Shown piece by piece: positions 1 through 7,574 of a DNA stretch of 14,520 nucleotides. The stretch comes from an uncultured Oscillibacter sp. (GTDB taxonomy: Bacteria; Bacillota; Clostridia; Oscillospirales; Oscillospiraceae): NCBI RefSeq assembly GCF_910587525.1, contig NZ_CAJULS010000054.1, forward strand, positions 1 to 14,520, written 5' to 3'. The position numbers and the translations under genes were made by a program. Numbering within the stretch: the first letter of the stretch is position 1; each line of letters opens with the position of its first letter. The notes under the pieces are model-generated. The model was not told the origin of the DNA. It saw only the letters and a program-made list of their open reading frames with translations, and searched no databases.

Positions 1-119
1 AGTTCGCCGTGGCGGCGTCGGCCCTGAAGCACTCCATTGAGGGGGACTACAACATGGTCACCGTCAGCGAGGTGGAGAAGCTGGCCGGCGGCGACGGCTC
101 CGGCCGCATCCAGCGGTAA
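1..119 (+). CDS. kdgK: 2-keto-3-deoxygluconate kinase (PfkB family), C-terminal end only
   Basis: Only the last 39 codons are inside the window (frame begins at base 3, TAA at 117-119). The peptide contains AVAASALKHSIEGDYNMVT and ends in GRIQR, which I recognise as the C-terminal helix and tail of Firmicute KDG kinases of the PfkB/ribokinase family. Such enzymes phosphorylate 2-keto-3-deoxygluconate to KDPG in the cytoplasm, the step after altronate dehydratase in hexuronate breakdown. It sits 6 nt ahead of a second, related kinase and upstream of uxaC, uxaB and uxaA, which fits that role. The same AVA-S--KH-I-GD pattern appears near the end of the next gene, so the two are tandem paralogs. 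The catalytic part is outside the window, so the substrate call rests on the tail and the context. Confidence 0.75.
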   Translation, partial: FAVAASALKHSIEGDYNMVTVSEVEKLAGGDGSGRIQR

Positions 120-125
120 GACACG

Positions 126-1210
126 ATGGTACATGCCAACCCGCTTCTGCGGAACGGAGATTCCCCCAAGTTTATTACCATCGGTGAGATCATGCTGCGC
201 CTGACCCCTCCAACTACGGAAAGATCCGGGTATCCAGCAGCTTCGAGGCCAGCTACGGCGGCAGCGAGGCCAACATCGCCCTGGCCCTGGCAAACCTGGG
301 GATTGACAGCACGTTTTTCAGCGTTGTCCCCAGCAACTCCCTGGGCAAGAGCGCGGTGCGGATGCTCCGCAGCAATGATGTCCACTGTACCCCGGTGATT
401 TTATCCACACCGGAGGAGACGCCTACGCACCGCCTGGGAACCTACTATCTGGAAACCGGCTACGGCATCCGGCCCAGCAAGGTGACCTATGACCGCCGGC
501 ACAGTGCCATTACAGAATACGATTTCAGCAAGGTGGACTTGGAGTCCCTGCTGGAGAGCTTTGACTGGCTCCATCTCAGCGGCATTACCCCCGCCCTCTC
601 TCCCAGCTGCGCCCGGCTGATTCTGGACTGTCTCCGGATCGGACGGGAAAAAGGAATGACCGTCAGCTTTGACGGCAATTTCCGCAGCCAGCTCTGGACA
701 TGGGAGGAGGCCCGGGACTTCTGCACGCAGTGCCTGCCCTATGTGGACGTGCTGCTTGGCATCGAGCCCTATCACCTTTGGCGGGACGAGGCGGACCATG
801 CCAGGGGAGACTGGAAGGACGGCGTGCCCCTCCAGCCCGGCTATGAGCAGCAGGATGAGATCTTCCAGGCATTTGCGGCCCGGTATCCCAACCTGAGGTG
901 CATTGCCCGCCATGTGCGCTTTGCCCACAGCGGCAGCGAGAACAGCCTGATGGCCTACATGTGGTATCAGGGCCATACTTTCGAGAGCAAGCGCTTCACC
1001 TTCAACATTCTGGACCGGGTAGGCGGCGGCGACGCCTTTGCCAGCGGCCTGATCTATGCGTTTATGCAGGGATACAAGCCCATGGACATGGTGAACTTTG
1101 CCGTGGCCAGCAGCGTCATCAAGCATACCATCCACGGAGACGGCAACATCACCGACGACGCGGACGCTATCCGCAACCTGATGAACATGAATTACGATAT
1201 CAAACGCTGA
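126..1210 (+). pseudogene. KDG-kinase-like PfkB sugar kinase, interrupted by a one-base frameshift
   Basis: The gene starts at ATG 126, 6 nt after the previous stop and without a clear SD, so it is probably coupled to the upstream kinase. The first frame gives FITIGEIMLRLTPP, the usual KDG-kinase N-terminus, then loses homology. The next frame continues with NYGKIR and YGGSEANIALALANLG (sugar-binding glycines and asparagine) and stays open to TGA 1208-1210. One base is missing at about 210-212 in a C-rich run; adding it back gives the family sequence LTPPNYGKI and about 361 residues. The distal part holds the PfkB signature DRVGGGDAFASGL, with the catalytic Asp in GGGD and the anion hole. As it reads, translation from 126 stops at 398, and only an internal start (for example 356) would give the 284-residue C-terminal part, which lacks part of the substrate site. 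This is either a real lesion or a sequencing error. The substrate may be KDG or a related keto sugar. Confidence 0.8.
205..213 (+). other. Frameshift point in the second kinase gene
   Basis: Here the frame of ATG 126 (ctg acc cct cca act) must shift by one base so that the next codons read aac tac gga aag, the conserved N-Y-G-K of KDG kinases. The run CCCCTCC is a place where one C could easily be lost by polymerase slippage or base-calling error. Confidence 0.75.
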
Positions 1211-1218
1211 CGATCAAG

Positions 1219-1268
1219 AAAGGAGGAGCGCGGCCTGGACAGGGATTTCCCGGGCCGCGCCATCTGTT
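1219..1268 (+). promoter_or_regulatory. Distant Shine-Dalgarno with intervening hairpin ahead of uxaC
   Basis: A strong SD, AAAGGAGG, lies at 1219-1226, but the uxaC ATG is at 1269, 42 nt away, far beyond the normal 5-10 nt. Between them is a perfect 8-bp inverted repeat, GCGCGGCC (1228-1235) and GGCCGCGC (1253-1260), with a smaller GGG/CCC pairing (1242-1244 with 1249-1251) inside its loop. If the stem forms, SD and ATG are separated by only 1 + 8 = 9 unpaired bases, an ideal spacing. No T-run follows the stem, so it is a poor intrinsic terminator. The bridging role is inferred; the SD, the repeat and the distances are read directly. Confidence 0.6.
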
Positions 1269-2706
1269 ATGAAAGCATTTATGGATCAGGATTTCCTGCT
1301 GGAAACCAGTACGGCAAAGCACCTCTATCACGACTTTGCCGCCGCCATGCCGCTGGCGGATTACCACTGTCACATTCCCCCCCCCCCGGGAAATTTACGA
1401 GAACCGCCGCTTCGACAATCTCGCCCAGGTCTGGCTGGGAGGCGGGAACCCCGACGGCACCTACTTCGGCGACCACTACAAATGGCGGCTCATGCGCTCC
1501 AACGGTGTAAACGAGGATTATGTGACCGGCTCCAAGCCCGACTTTGAGCGGTTTATGAAGTTCGCTGAGACGCTGGTCAAGGCCATCGGCAACCCCATGG
1601 TCCACTGGTGCAACCTGGAGCTGCGGCAGTTCTTCGGCTATGACAAGCCCCTGACGCCGGAGACCGCCCAGGAGTGCTGGGACTTCTGCAACGAGAAGCT
1701 GCGCACAGACCCCGCACTTACGGTTCGGGGCATTATCGAAAAAGCCAACGTTGCCATGATTGGCACCACCGACGACCCCACCGACGCCCTGGAATGGCAT
1801 GAAAAGATTGCCGCCGATCCTTCCATCCAGGTCAGGGTCTGCCCCTCTTTCCGGCCCGACAAGGCCATCAACATCCATAAAGAGGGCTTTGCGGACTATA
1901 TGGCAAAGCTGGCCCAAAGCGTTGGAAGGGAGAGACTGAACAGCGTAGAGGATGTCTGCGCCGCCCTGAGCGCACGCCTGGAGTTTTTCAAGAATTTGGG
2001 CTGCCGGGCCAGCGACCACGGTCTGGACTACATTCCCTTCCGCCCCTGCTCCGCAGAGGCGGCCAACGCCGCATACCAGAAGGCGCTGAAGGGCGAAACC
2101 CTGACCCTGGAAGAGACCGAGGGCTATCAGACCGCCATTCTTCTGTACCTGGGCCGGGAGTATCGCCGCCTGGGTATCGCCATGCAGCTCCACTACTCCT
2201 GCCTGCGGAACATGAATGCCCGGATGTACGCCAAGATGGGCCCCGACACCGGCTTTGACATGATCGCCCAGAACACCTGCGGAGGAGCCATCGCTCAGCT
2301 GCTCTCCGCTCTGGACGGGGAAAACGCGTGCCCCAAGACCATCCTCTACTCCCTGAACCCGGCGGACAACGCCCAGCTGGGGACTCTTCTGGGCTGCTTC
2401 CAGTCCGACGAACTGCCGGGAAAAATCCAGCACGGCTCCGCCTGGTGGTTTAACGACACCAAGAGCGGCATGGAGGAGCAGATGAAGTCCCTGGCAAACC
2501 TGGGGCTGCTGGGCAACTTCGTGGGAATGCTGACGGATTCCCGGTCCTTCCTCAGCTATGCCCGGCATGACTACTTCCGGCGCATCCTCTGCAACCTGAT
2601 TGGCAATTGGGTGGAAAACGGCGAATACCCCAATGACGACAGGGCTCTGCGGGAGATTGTGGAGGGCATCTGCTTCAACAACGCATCCCGGTATTTCGAT
2701 CTGTAA
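1269..2706 (+). pseudogene. uxaC: Uronate isomerase (glucuronate/galacturonate isomerase), frameshifted at a poly-C run
   Basis: UxaC interconverts D-galacturonate and D-tagaturonate (and D-glucuronate and D-fructuronate), the first cytoplasmic step of hexuronate use. The N-terminus from ATG 1269, MKAFMDQDFLLETSTAKHLY, aligns with E. coli UxaC from its first residue, and DYHCHIP supplies the H-x-H metal motif of this amidohydrolase-fold enzyme. At 11 consecutive C (1377-1387) the frame is lost: the ATG 1269 frame stops at 1547, while REIYENRRFDNLAQVW and all later homology lie in another frame. That frame includes HYKWRLMRSNG, GTTDDPTD, RPDKA, LLGCFQ, GSAWWFND, MLTDSRSFLSYARH and FNNASRYF, ending at TAA 2704-2706. 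A run of 7 or 10 C would restore about 477-478 residues (E. coli has 470). Everything else is well conserved, so recent slippage, phase variation or a sequencing error are all possible. The gene belongs with uxaB and uxaA downstream. Confidence 0.9.
1377..1387 (+). repeat. Homopolymer tract of 11 C inside uxaC
   Basis: Eleven consecutive C begin exactly at a codon boundary after the ATT codon of the H-C-H-I motif (codon 37 onwards). Correct reading of the downstream codons cgg gaa att requires 3n+1 C; eleven is 3n+2, so the gene is out of frame by +1. It is the longest homopolymer I noticed in the window. Confidence 0.9.
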
Positions 2707-2709
2707 GCG

Positions 2710-3903
2710 ATGAATACGGTCACACAAGAACAACAGGAAAACCGGCTGCTCCGCAACACCCTGTTTGTCTTCTTCGCCAGCGGAGCAGCCTCCCAGCCTC
2801 TGGGCTCATTTATCCCTTTTCTGCGGGAGACCTACGGGTTCAGCTACGACCTCTCCGGTATCCTGCTGTCCTGCCAGTCCATCGGCAACCTGCTGGCCGT
2901 CCTGGCCGCCGGGTTCCTCCCGGTCTGGCTGGGGCGGCGGAAAGGAATTCTGATCACCGCTGTCTGGATGGCCGCGGCCTATCTGGTCTTTGCCAGCGGG
3001 ATTGGGACGCCGGCCCTGCTGATCGCCGCCTGTCTCATGACCGGCGTGGCCCGGGGCGGAAATTCCAACTTCTCCAACACCATGATCTCCACTCTGCCGG
3101 GGGAGAAGGCCACCCGTGGTTATAATCTGCTCCACGGCTGTTTTGCCATCGGCGCCCTTCTCTCGCCGCTGCTGCTGGTCTTCTGCGCGGGGCGCTGGCC
3201 GGGAATGGGCTGGCGGATCATGGCGGGGCTGCTCTGTCTGCTGTGCGTCGTTCAGCTGGCGGTCTACGCCAAAATGCCGCTGCCGCCGGAAAGGGCGGAG
3301 CGGTCCCTGAAGTCCGTGGATTACAGCTTTCTCAAGGTCAGGCAGTTCTGGCTGGGCGCGGCAATGCTGCTGTTTTACATCTCCACGGAATATGCCATTG
3401 TGGGCTGGCTGGTCACCTATTTTCAGGACATCGGCGCCCTCAGCGCCGACTACGCCCAGATGATGAACAGTCTCCTCTGGCTGGTGATCTTTGCCGGACG
3501 GATGGTGGGAGCGGCCATCACCGGGAAGGTCTCCCGAAGCCGCATCCTGCTGGCGGACGGCTTCGGCCTGTTCGTCTTCTTCCTGGTCATGTTCTTCAGC
3601 CGGACCCCGGGTCCCATTATTTTGGGACTGGTGGGCGTTGGGTTTTTCATGGCCACCATCTACCCCACCGCCTTCGCTTTCGGAAGCGACTGCATCAAGG
3701 GCAACGACCTGGGATGCAGTATTATGATTTTCACCGGCAGCGCCGGAGGCATTATCACCCCGGCGCTGGTGGGCTTTGTCGCCGAGTCGGCAGGTATCCG
3801 GGCGGGGATGGGGCTGATCGTGGCCTACACGGCGCTGCTCCTGCTGTCCATTATTTTAAGCGTGTTCTCCATACGTCCTCATATGAATCAAAAAGGAGTT
3901 TAA
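2710..3903 (+). CDS. MFS transporter, probable hexuronate or sugar-acid permease
   Basis: The 397-residue protein has about 12 hydrophobic segments in two halves, the layout of the major facilitator superfamily. The loop after the second segment carries GRRKG (about residues 76-80), a form of MFS motif A. A polar central loop near residues 195-210 separates the halves. The start at ATG 2710 is 3 nt after the uxaC stop and has no strong SD, so translation probably depends on ribosomes finishing uxaC. The gene lies between uxaC and uxaB, so galacturonate, glucuronate or a short uronide is the most likely cargo; this is inferred from context. The sequence resembles FucP-type or general sugar MFS proteins more than the classical ExuT family, but I cannot separate subfamilies by eye. 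The uxaB SD overlaps its last codons. Confidence 0.85.
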   Translation: MNTVTQEQQENRLLRNTLFVFFASGAASQPLGSFIPFLRETYGFSYDLSGILLSCQSIGNLLAVLAAGFLPVWLGRRKGILITAVWMAAAYLVFASGIGTPALLIAACLMTGVARGGNSNFSNTMISTLPGEKATRGYNLLHGCFAIGALLSPLLLVFCAGRWPGMGWRIMAGLLCLLCVVQLAVYAKMPLPPERAERSLKSVDYSFLKVRQFWLGAAMLLFYISTEYAIVGWLVTYFQDIGALSADYAQMMNSLLWLVIFAGRMVGAAITGKVSRSRILLADGFGLFVFFLVMFFSRTPGPIILGLVGVGFFMATIYPTAFAFGSDCIKGNDLGCSIMIFTGSAGGIITPALVGFVAESAGIRAGMGLIVAYTALLLLSIILSVFSIRPHMNQKGV

Positions 3904-3907
3904 TTTT

Positions 3908-5386
3908 ATGGAAAAGCTCTCTTACGCGACCCTGGAAAAGCAGGGCTATGACGGATATCTCTTGAAAGACGCCCCTGAGCGGGTACTCCAGTTCGGCGAG
4001 GGCAACTTCCTGCGGGCCTTCGTGGACTATTTCATTGACGAGATGAACGAAAAGGCCGGTTTTGACAGCAAGGCAGTGCTCTGCCAGCCTATCGCGCCGG
4101 GCCTGGCCCCCATGATCAACAGCCAGGACGGCCTCTACACCCTCTTCCTCCGGGGGCGGGAGAACGGGCAGAAGGTAAACCGCAAGCGGGTGATCTCCTG
4201 CGTATCCCGCTGCCTCAACCCCTATGAGGACTATCAGGGGCTGCTGGACTGCGCCAAAAATCCGGACCTTCGGTTCCTGGTGTCCAACACCACCGAGGCG
4301 GGCATCGTTTTTGACCCCGCCTGCAAAAAGGACGATGCGCCGCCCGCCAGCTTCCCCGGCAAGCTCACCGCGTTTCTCTATGAGCGGTGGAAGCTGGGGC
4401 TCAGGGGCTTCATCATCCTCTCCTGCGAGCTCATCGACCACAACGGCGGCGAGCTGAAGCGCTGCGTGGACAAGTACATCGACCTCTGGGACCTGGAGCC
4501 GGAGTTTAAGGCCTGGACAGAGCGGGAGAACCTGTTCTGCTCCACACTGGTGGACCGCATCGTCACCGGCTATCCCCGAGCCGAGGCGGAGGGCATCTGC
4601 CGGGAGCTGGGCTATCAGGACGACATCCTGGACACCGGCGAGGTCTTTGGCTTCTGGGTCATCGAGGGTCCTCAGTCCATCAAGGACGAATTTCCCGTGG
4701 AAAAGGCGGGCCTGCCCATCATCGTGGTGGACGACCACACTCCCTACAAGCAGCGCAAGGTCCGTATTCTCAACGGCGCCCACACCTCCATGGTGCTGGG
4801 AGCGTATCTTGCGGGGCAGGATATCGTCCGAAACTGCATGGAGGATGAGGTCATCCACGGCTTCATGAACAAGACCATCTATGACGAGATCATTCCCACG
4901 CTGGATCTGCCCCGTGACGAGCTGACGGAGTTTGCCGCCGCCGTCACTGAGCGGTTTAACAATCCCTACATCGACCACGCTCTGCTCTCCATCTCCCTCA
5001 ACTCCACCTCCAAGTGGAAGGCCCGGGTCCTCCCCAGCCTGGAGGAGTATGTAAAGCGTCAGGGCCGTCTCCCCAAGTGCATCACTTTCTCCTTCGCCGC
5101 CTATATCGCCTTCTACCACACCGCGCAGGAGAAGGGAGAAAACTGCCTCCTCGGCCGCCGCGGCCAGGAGACCTACGAGATCAAAGACGACCAGTGGACG
5201 CTGGACTTTTACTATGACCACCGCGGCGACGACGCGAAGTCCATCGCCCACGCCGTTGTAAACCACCAGCGTATGTGGGAAGGCAGGCTGGCCGCTCTGG
5301 AGGGCTTTGAGACGGCGGTGGCCGCCGCCCTGGAGCGCATTGAGGCCGTCGGCATGTACGGGGCCATGAGGGAGTGCCTGGCATGA
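3908..5386 (+). CDS. uxaB: Tagaturonate reductase (altronate oxidoreductase)
   Basis: UxaB reduces D-tagaturonate to D-altronate with NADH, the second step of galacturonate breakdown, in the cytoplasm. The 492-residue protein has the length of the polyol-specific long-chain dehydrogenase family (E. coli UxaB has 483). Its N-terminus shows RVLQFGEGNFLRAF (residues 25-38), the nucleotide-binding loop of this family, then SNTTEAGI near residue 126. The catalytic region KVRILNGAHT near residues 283-292 holds the conserved Lys, Asn and His. A good SD, AAGGAG at 3893-3898, precedes ATG 3908 by 9 nt. The stop overlaps the uxaA start as ATGA at 5383-5386, so the two are translationally coupled. Fructuronate reductase (UxuB) and mannitol dehydrogenase are relatives, but the uxaC/uxaA neighbours support UxaB. 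Confidence 0.92.
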   Translation: MEKLSYATLEKQGYDGYLLKDAPERVLQFGEGNFLRAFVDYFIDEMNEKAGFDSKAVLCQPIAPGLAPMINSQDGLYTLFLRGRENGQKVNRKRVISCVSRCLNPYEDYQGLLDCAKNPDLRFLVSNTTEAGIVFDPACKKDDAPPASFPGKLTAFLYERWKLGLRGFIILSCELIDHNGGELKRCVDKYIDLWDLEPEFKAWTERENLFCSTLVDRIVTGYPRAEAEGICRELGYQDDILDTGEVFGFWVIEGPQSIKDEFPVEKAGLPIIVVDDHTPYKQRKVRILNGAHTSMVLGAYLAGQDIVRNCMEDEVIHGFMNKTIYDEIIPTLDLPRDELTEFAAAVTERFNNPYIDHALLSISLNSTSKWKARVLPSLEEYVKRQGRLPKCITFSFAAYIAFYHTAQEKGENCLLGRRGQETYEIKDDQWTLDFYYDHRGDDAKSIAHAVVNHQRMWEGRLAALEGFETAVAAALERIEAVGMYGAMRECLA

Positions 5387-6855
5387 AGCTGATTCAAATC
5401 CACCCGGAGGACAATGTGGCCGTCGCTCTGGAGACCATCGCCGGGGGCGAGGCGCTGGAGCTGGGCGGCACCACGGCGCTGGAGGAGATTCAGCGGGGCC
5501 ACAAGGTGGCCCTGCGGGATATCTCCGCCGGGTCGGACGTGGTAAAATACGGCTGTGTCATCGGCAAGGCCACGGAGGATATCTCCGCCGGGGCCTGGGT
5601 CCACGTGCACAACACCCGGACGGGATTGTCCGAAGAGGCGGCCTATACTTACGGCCACAAGACTCTGCCCCTGCCCAGGACCGCCCCCCGGACCTTCCAG
5701 GGCTACCGGCGGCCTGACGGGAGAGCCGGCATCCGCAATGAGCTGTGGATTATTCCCACCGTGGGCTGTGTGAACGGCGTCGCCCAATCCCTGGCGCACA
5801 GCAATCAGCATTTGGCCTCCGGCTCTGTAGATGGCCTGTATGCCTTCCCCCATCCCTTCGGGTGCAGCCAGATGGGGGACGACCACGCCCAGACCCGAAA
5901 GCTCCTGGCGGCGTTGGTCCGGCATCCCAACGCCGGCGGCGTGCTGGTACTGGGCCTTGGGTGCGAGAACCTGACCATGGACCAATTCAAAGCGGAGCTG
6001 GGCCAGTGGGACGACAGGCGGGTGAAATTCCTCATCTGCCAGGAAGCGGAGGACGAACTGAGCGCCGGCTCTTCCCTGCTGGAGGAACTGGCGGACTACG
6101 CCCGGACCTTCCGTCGGGAGCCCCTCCCCGCCAGCGAGCTGGTGGTGGGAATGAAGTGCGGCGGATCCGACGGATTGTCCGGCATCACCGCCAATCCCAC
6201 GGTGGGCCGCTTCTCCGACCGGCTCATCGCCCTGGGCGGCTCCACCGTTCTCACGGAGGTACCGGAGATGTTTGGCGCGGAAGGCATTCTCTTTGACCGC
6301 TGCGCTGACCGGTCTATCTTTGAAAAGGCCGTAAAAATGGTGGAGGACTTCAAGCACTATTTCACCGCCCATGGCCAGGTGGTCTATGAAAATCCCTCCC
6401 CCGGCAACAAAGCCGGAGGCATCACCACCCTGGAAGATAAGTCCTGCGGCTGCGTGCAAAAGGGCGGCAGCGCCCAGGTCGTGGACGTACTGTCCTACGG
6501 TGAAGCTGTGACCAAAAAGGGTCTGAACCTTCTCAGCGGCCCCGGCAACGACCTTGTGTCTGCCACGGCCCTTACCGCCGCGGGCGCGCACCTGATCCTC
6601 TTTACCACCGGCCGGGGCACTCCCTTCGGCGCTCCGGCGCCCACGGTAAAGATCTCCACCAATACCTCCCTGTTTACCCGTAAGCCCGGCTGGATCGACT
6701 TCAATGCCGGAAGCGTGGCCGGGGGGGAAGACCTGGAGGCCGCCGGAGAGCGGCTGCTGGACCTTGTGCTGGAAATTGCCGGCGGAATGCTCACAAAAAC
6801 GGAGCTGCGGGGAGCGCGTGAAATTTCCATCTGGAAAGACGGCGTCGTCCTGTAA
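5383..6855 (+). CDS. uxaA: Altronate dehydratase (full-length, SAF plus catalytic domain)
   Basis: UxaA dehydrates D-altronate to 2-keto-3-deoxygluconate using iron, feeding the KDG kinase encoded upstream. The 490 residues match the usual length (E. coli about 495). Residues 1 to about 85 form the small SAF domain (LIQIHPEDNVAVAL to the VHVHN region). The rest is the altronate/galactarate dehydratase domain, with GRAGIRNELWIIPTVGCVNG, MKCGGSDGLSGITANP, DKSCGCVQKGGSAQV and FTTGRGTPFG. The conserved cysteines in GCVNG, KCGG and KSCGC are likely iron ligands. I chose ATG 5383 over the upstream in-frame GTG 5374 because GAGGGAG at 5368-5374 is 8 nt before the ATG, and because the ATGA overlap with uxaB is a standard coupling arrangement. 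Confidence 0.93.
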   Translation: MKLIQIHPEDNVAVALETIAGGEALELGGTTALEEIQRGHKVALRDISAGSDVVKYGCVIGKATEDISAGAWVHVHNTRTGLSEEAAYTYGHKTLPLPRTAPRTFQGYRRPDGRAGIRNELWIIPTVGCVNGVAQSLAHSNQHLASGSVDGLYAFPHPFGCSQMGDDHAQTRKLLAALVRHPNAGGVLVLGLGCENLTMDQFKAELGQWDDRRVKFLICQEAEDELSAGSSLLEELADYARTFRREPLPASELVVGMKCGGSDGLSGITANPTVGRFSDRLIALGGSTVLTEVPEMFGAEGILFDRCADRSIFEKAVKMVEDFKHYFTAHGQVVYENPSPGNKAGGITTLEDKSCGCVQKGGSAQVVDVLSYGEAVTKKGLNLLSGPGNDLVSATALTAAGAHLILFTTGRGTPFGAPAPTVKISTNTSLFTRKPGWIDFNAGSVAGGEDLEAAGERLLDLVLEIAGGMLTKTELRGAREISIWKDGVVL

Positions 6856-6875
6856 CAACAAAAAGGAGGATATCC

Positions 6876-7295
6876 ATGAAGGACCCCAACTGCGGCTATT
6901 GCATGAAAAACGAACTGCTGGACCCCTTTGGCATCTACATCTGTGACCTGGACGCCAGCGTTCTGGTACTCTTTAAGGAACAGAGCCACCCCGGCCGCTG
7001 CATTGTGGCCTGCAAAGAACATGTGGGAGAAATGGTGGATTTGACCGACGAAGAACGCAATGCCTTTTTCGCCGACGTGAACCGGGCCGCCAAGGCCCTT
7101 CACGCCGCGTTCCATCCCGACAAGGTGAATTACGGCGCTTACGACGACACAGGCCGGCACCTCCATTTCCATTTGGTTCCCAAGTACAAGGACGGTCCCG
7201 AGTGGGGCGGGGTGTTTGAGATGAATCCGCAGAAGCGGTTTTTATCTCAGGAGGAATACGGCCAGATGATTGAGAAGATCAAGGCGGCACTATAG
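6876..7295 (+). CDS. HIT-family nucleotide hydrolase/transferase
   Basis: This 139-residue protein has the histidine triad RHLHFHLVPK, with His95, His97 and His99; the middle His is the expected catalytic nucleophile. The family hydrolyses or transfers nucleotidyl groups, for example AMP-lysine, dinucleoside polyphosphates or sugar nucleotides. The N-terminus has C6-x2-C9, a possible zinc or redox pair seen in some HIT proteins. AAAAAGGAGGA precedes ATG 6876 at ideal spacing. It starts 20 nt after the uxaA stop and lies before the operon terminator, so it is probably cotranscribed with the galacturonate genes. No HIT step is known to me in that pathway, and the true substrate cannot be read from sequence. 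Confidence 0.9.
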   Translation: MKDPNCGYCMKNELLDPFGIYICDLDASVLVLFKEQSHPGRCIVACKEHVGEMVDLTDEERNAFFADVNRAAKALHAAFHPDKVNYGAYDDTGRHLHFHLVPKYKDGPEWGGVFEMNPQKRFLSQEEYGQMIEKIKAAL

Positions 7296-7304
7296 ACCGG
7301 CATT

Positions 7305-7344
7305 GAAAGAGCGGAGGCTATTGTCAAATGGCCTCCGCTCTTTC
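7305..7344 (+). terminator. Stem-loop at the end of the uxa operon, likely bidirectional
   Basis: A perfect 14-bp inverted repeat, GAAAGAGCGGAGGC (7305-7318) and GCCTCCGCTCTTTC (7331-7344), encloses a 12-nt loop, 10 nt after the HIT gene. There is no separate T-run, but the 3' arm ends CTCTTTC and pairs with an A-rich 5' arm, a weaker form of intrinsic terminator. The symmetry means it could also stop transcripts from the convergent TRAP operon. Confidence 0.7.
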
Positions 7345-7574
7345 AGCGTTAATGGATCTTCTGTTTATGATCCCTGTCCTGTTCACTTTCTCTGCCTGCC
7401 GCGTCCCGTCTCTTCTCTGGTGAAGGGTTGGACATCCTCCCTTTCCGGTTCTGCTTCCCGCAATGCGGTTACAGGAAGCCCTGCGGCGACTGTTCCTGAT
7501 GATGAAATATCGCGTAAACTGCCGCAGGTGTAATGGGAGGAAAGAAAGCAGCTGTGCTGTTTTTCAAACAGGGC
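7345..7574. other. Convergent intergenic region without a supported gene
   Basis: About 230 bases separate the uxa terminator from the stop of dctM. I see no recognisable coding sequence on either strand. A weak 6-bp stem, CTGTTT (7557-7562) with AAACAG (7566-7571), lies just past the dctM stop but has no T-run on the minus strand, so it is only a poor terminator candidate. Confidence 0.5.

Noticed and set aside
1228..1260. GC-rich hairpin before uxaC as an intrinsic terminator
   Set aside because: No T-run follows, it lies after a strong SD, and the pathway genes continue downstream on the same strand.
1279..6861. Long open frames on the minus strand opposite uxaC, uxaB and uxaA (up to about 549 codons)
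   Set aside because: They lie antisense to clearly conserved genes, resemble no protein family, and long antisense frames are expected where third codon positions are G/C-rich.
7349..7435. 28-codon minus-strand ORF in the convergent spacer
   Set aside because: The purine-rich sequence abuts the ATG without SD spacing, the peptide is low in hydrophobic residues and unrecognisable, and it lies in a region expected to be a transcript end.
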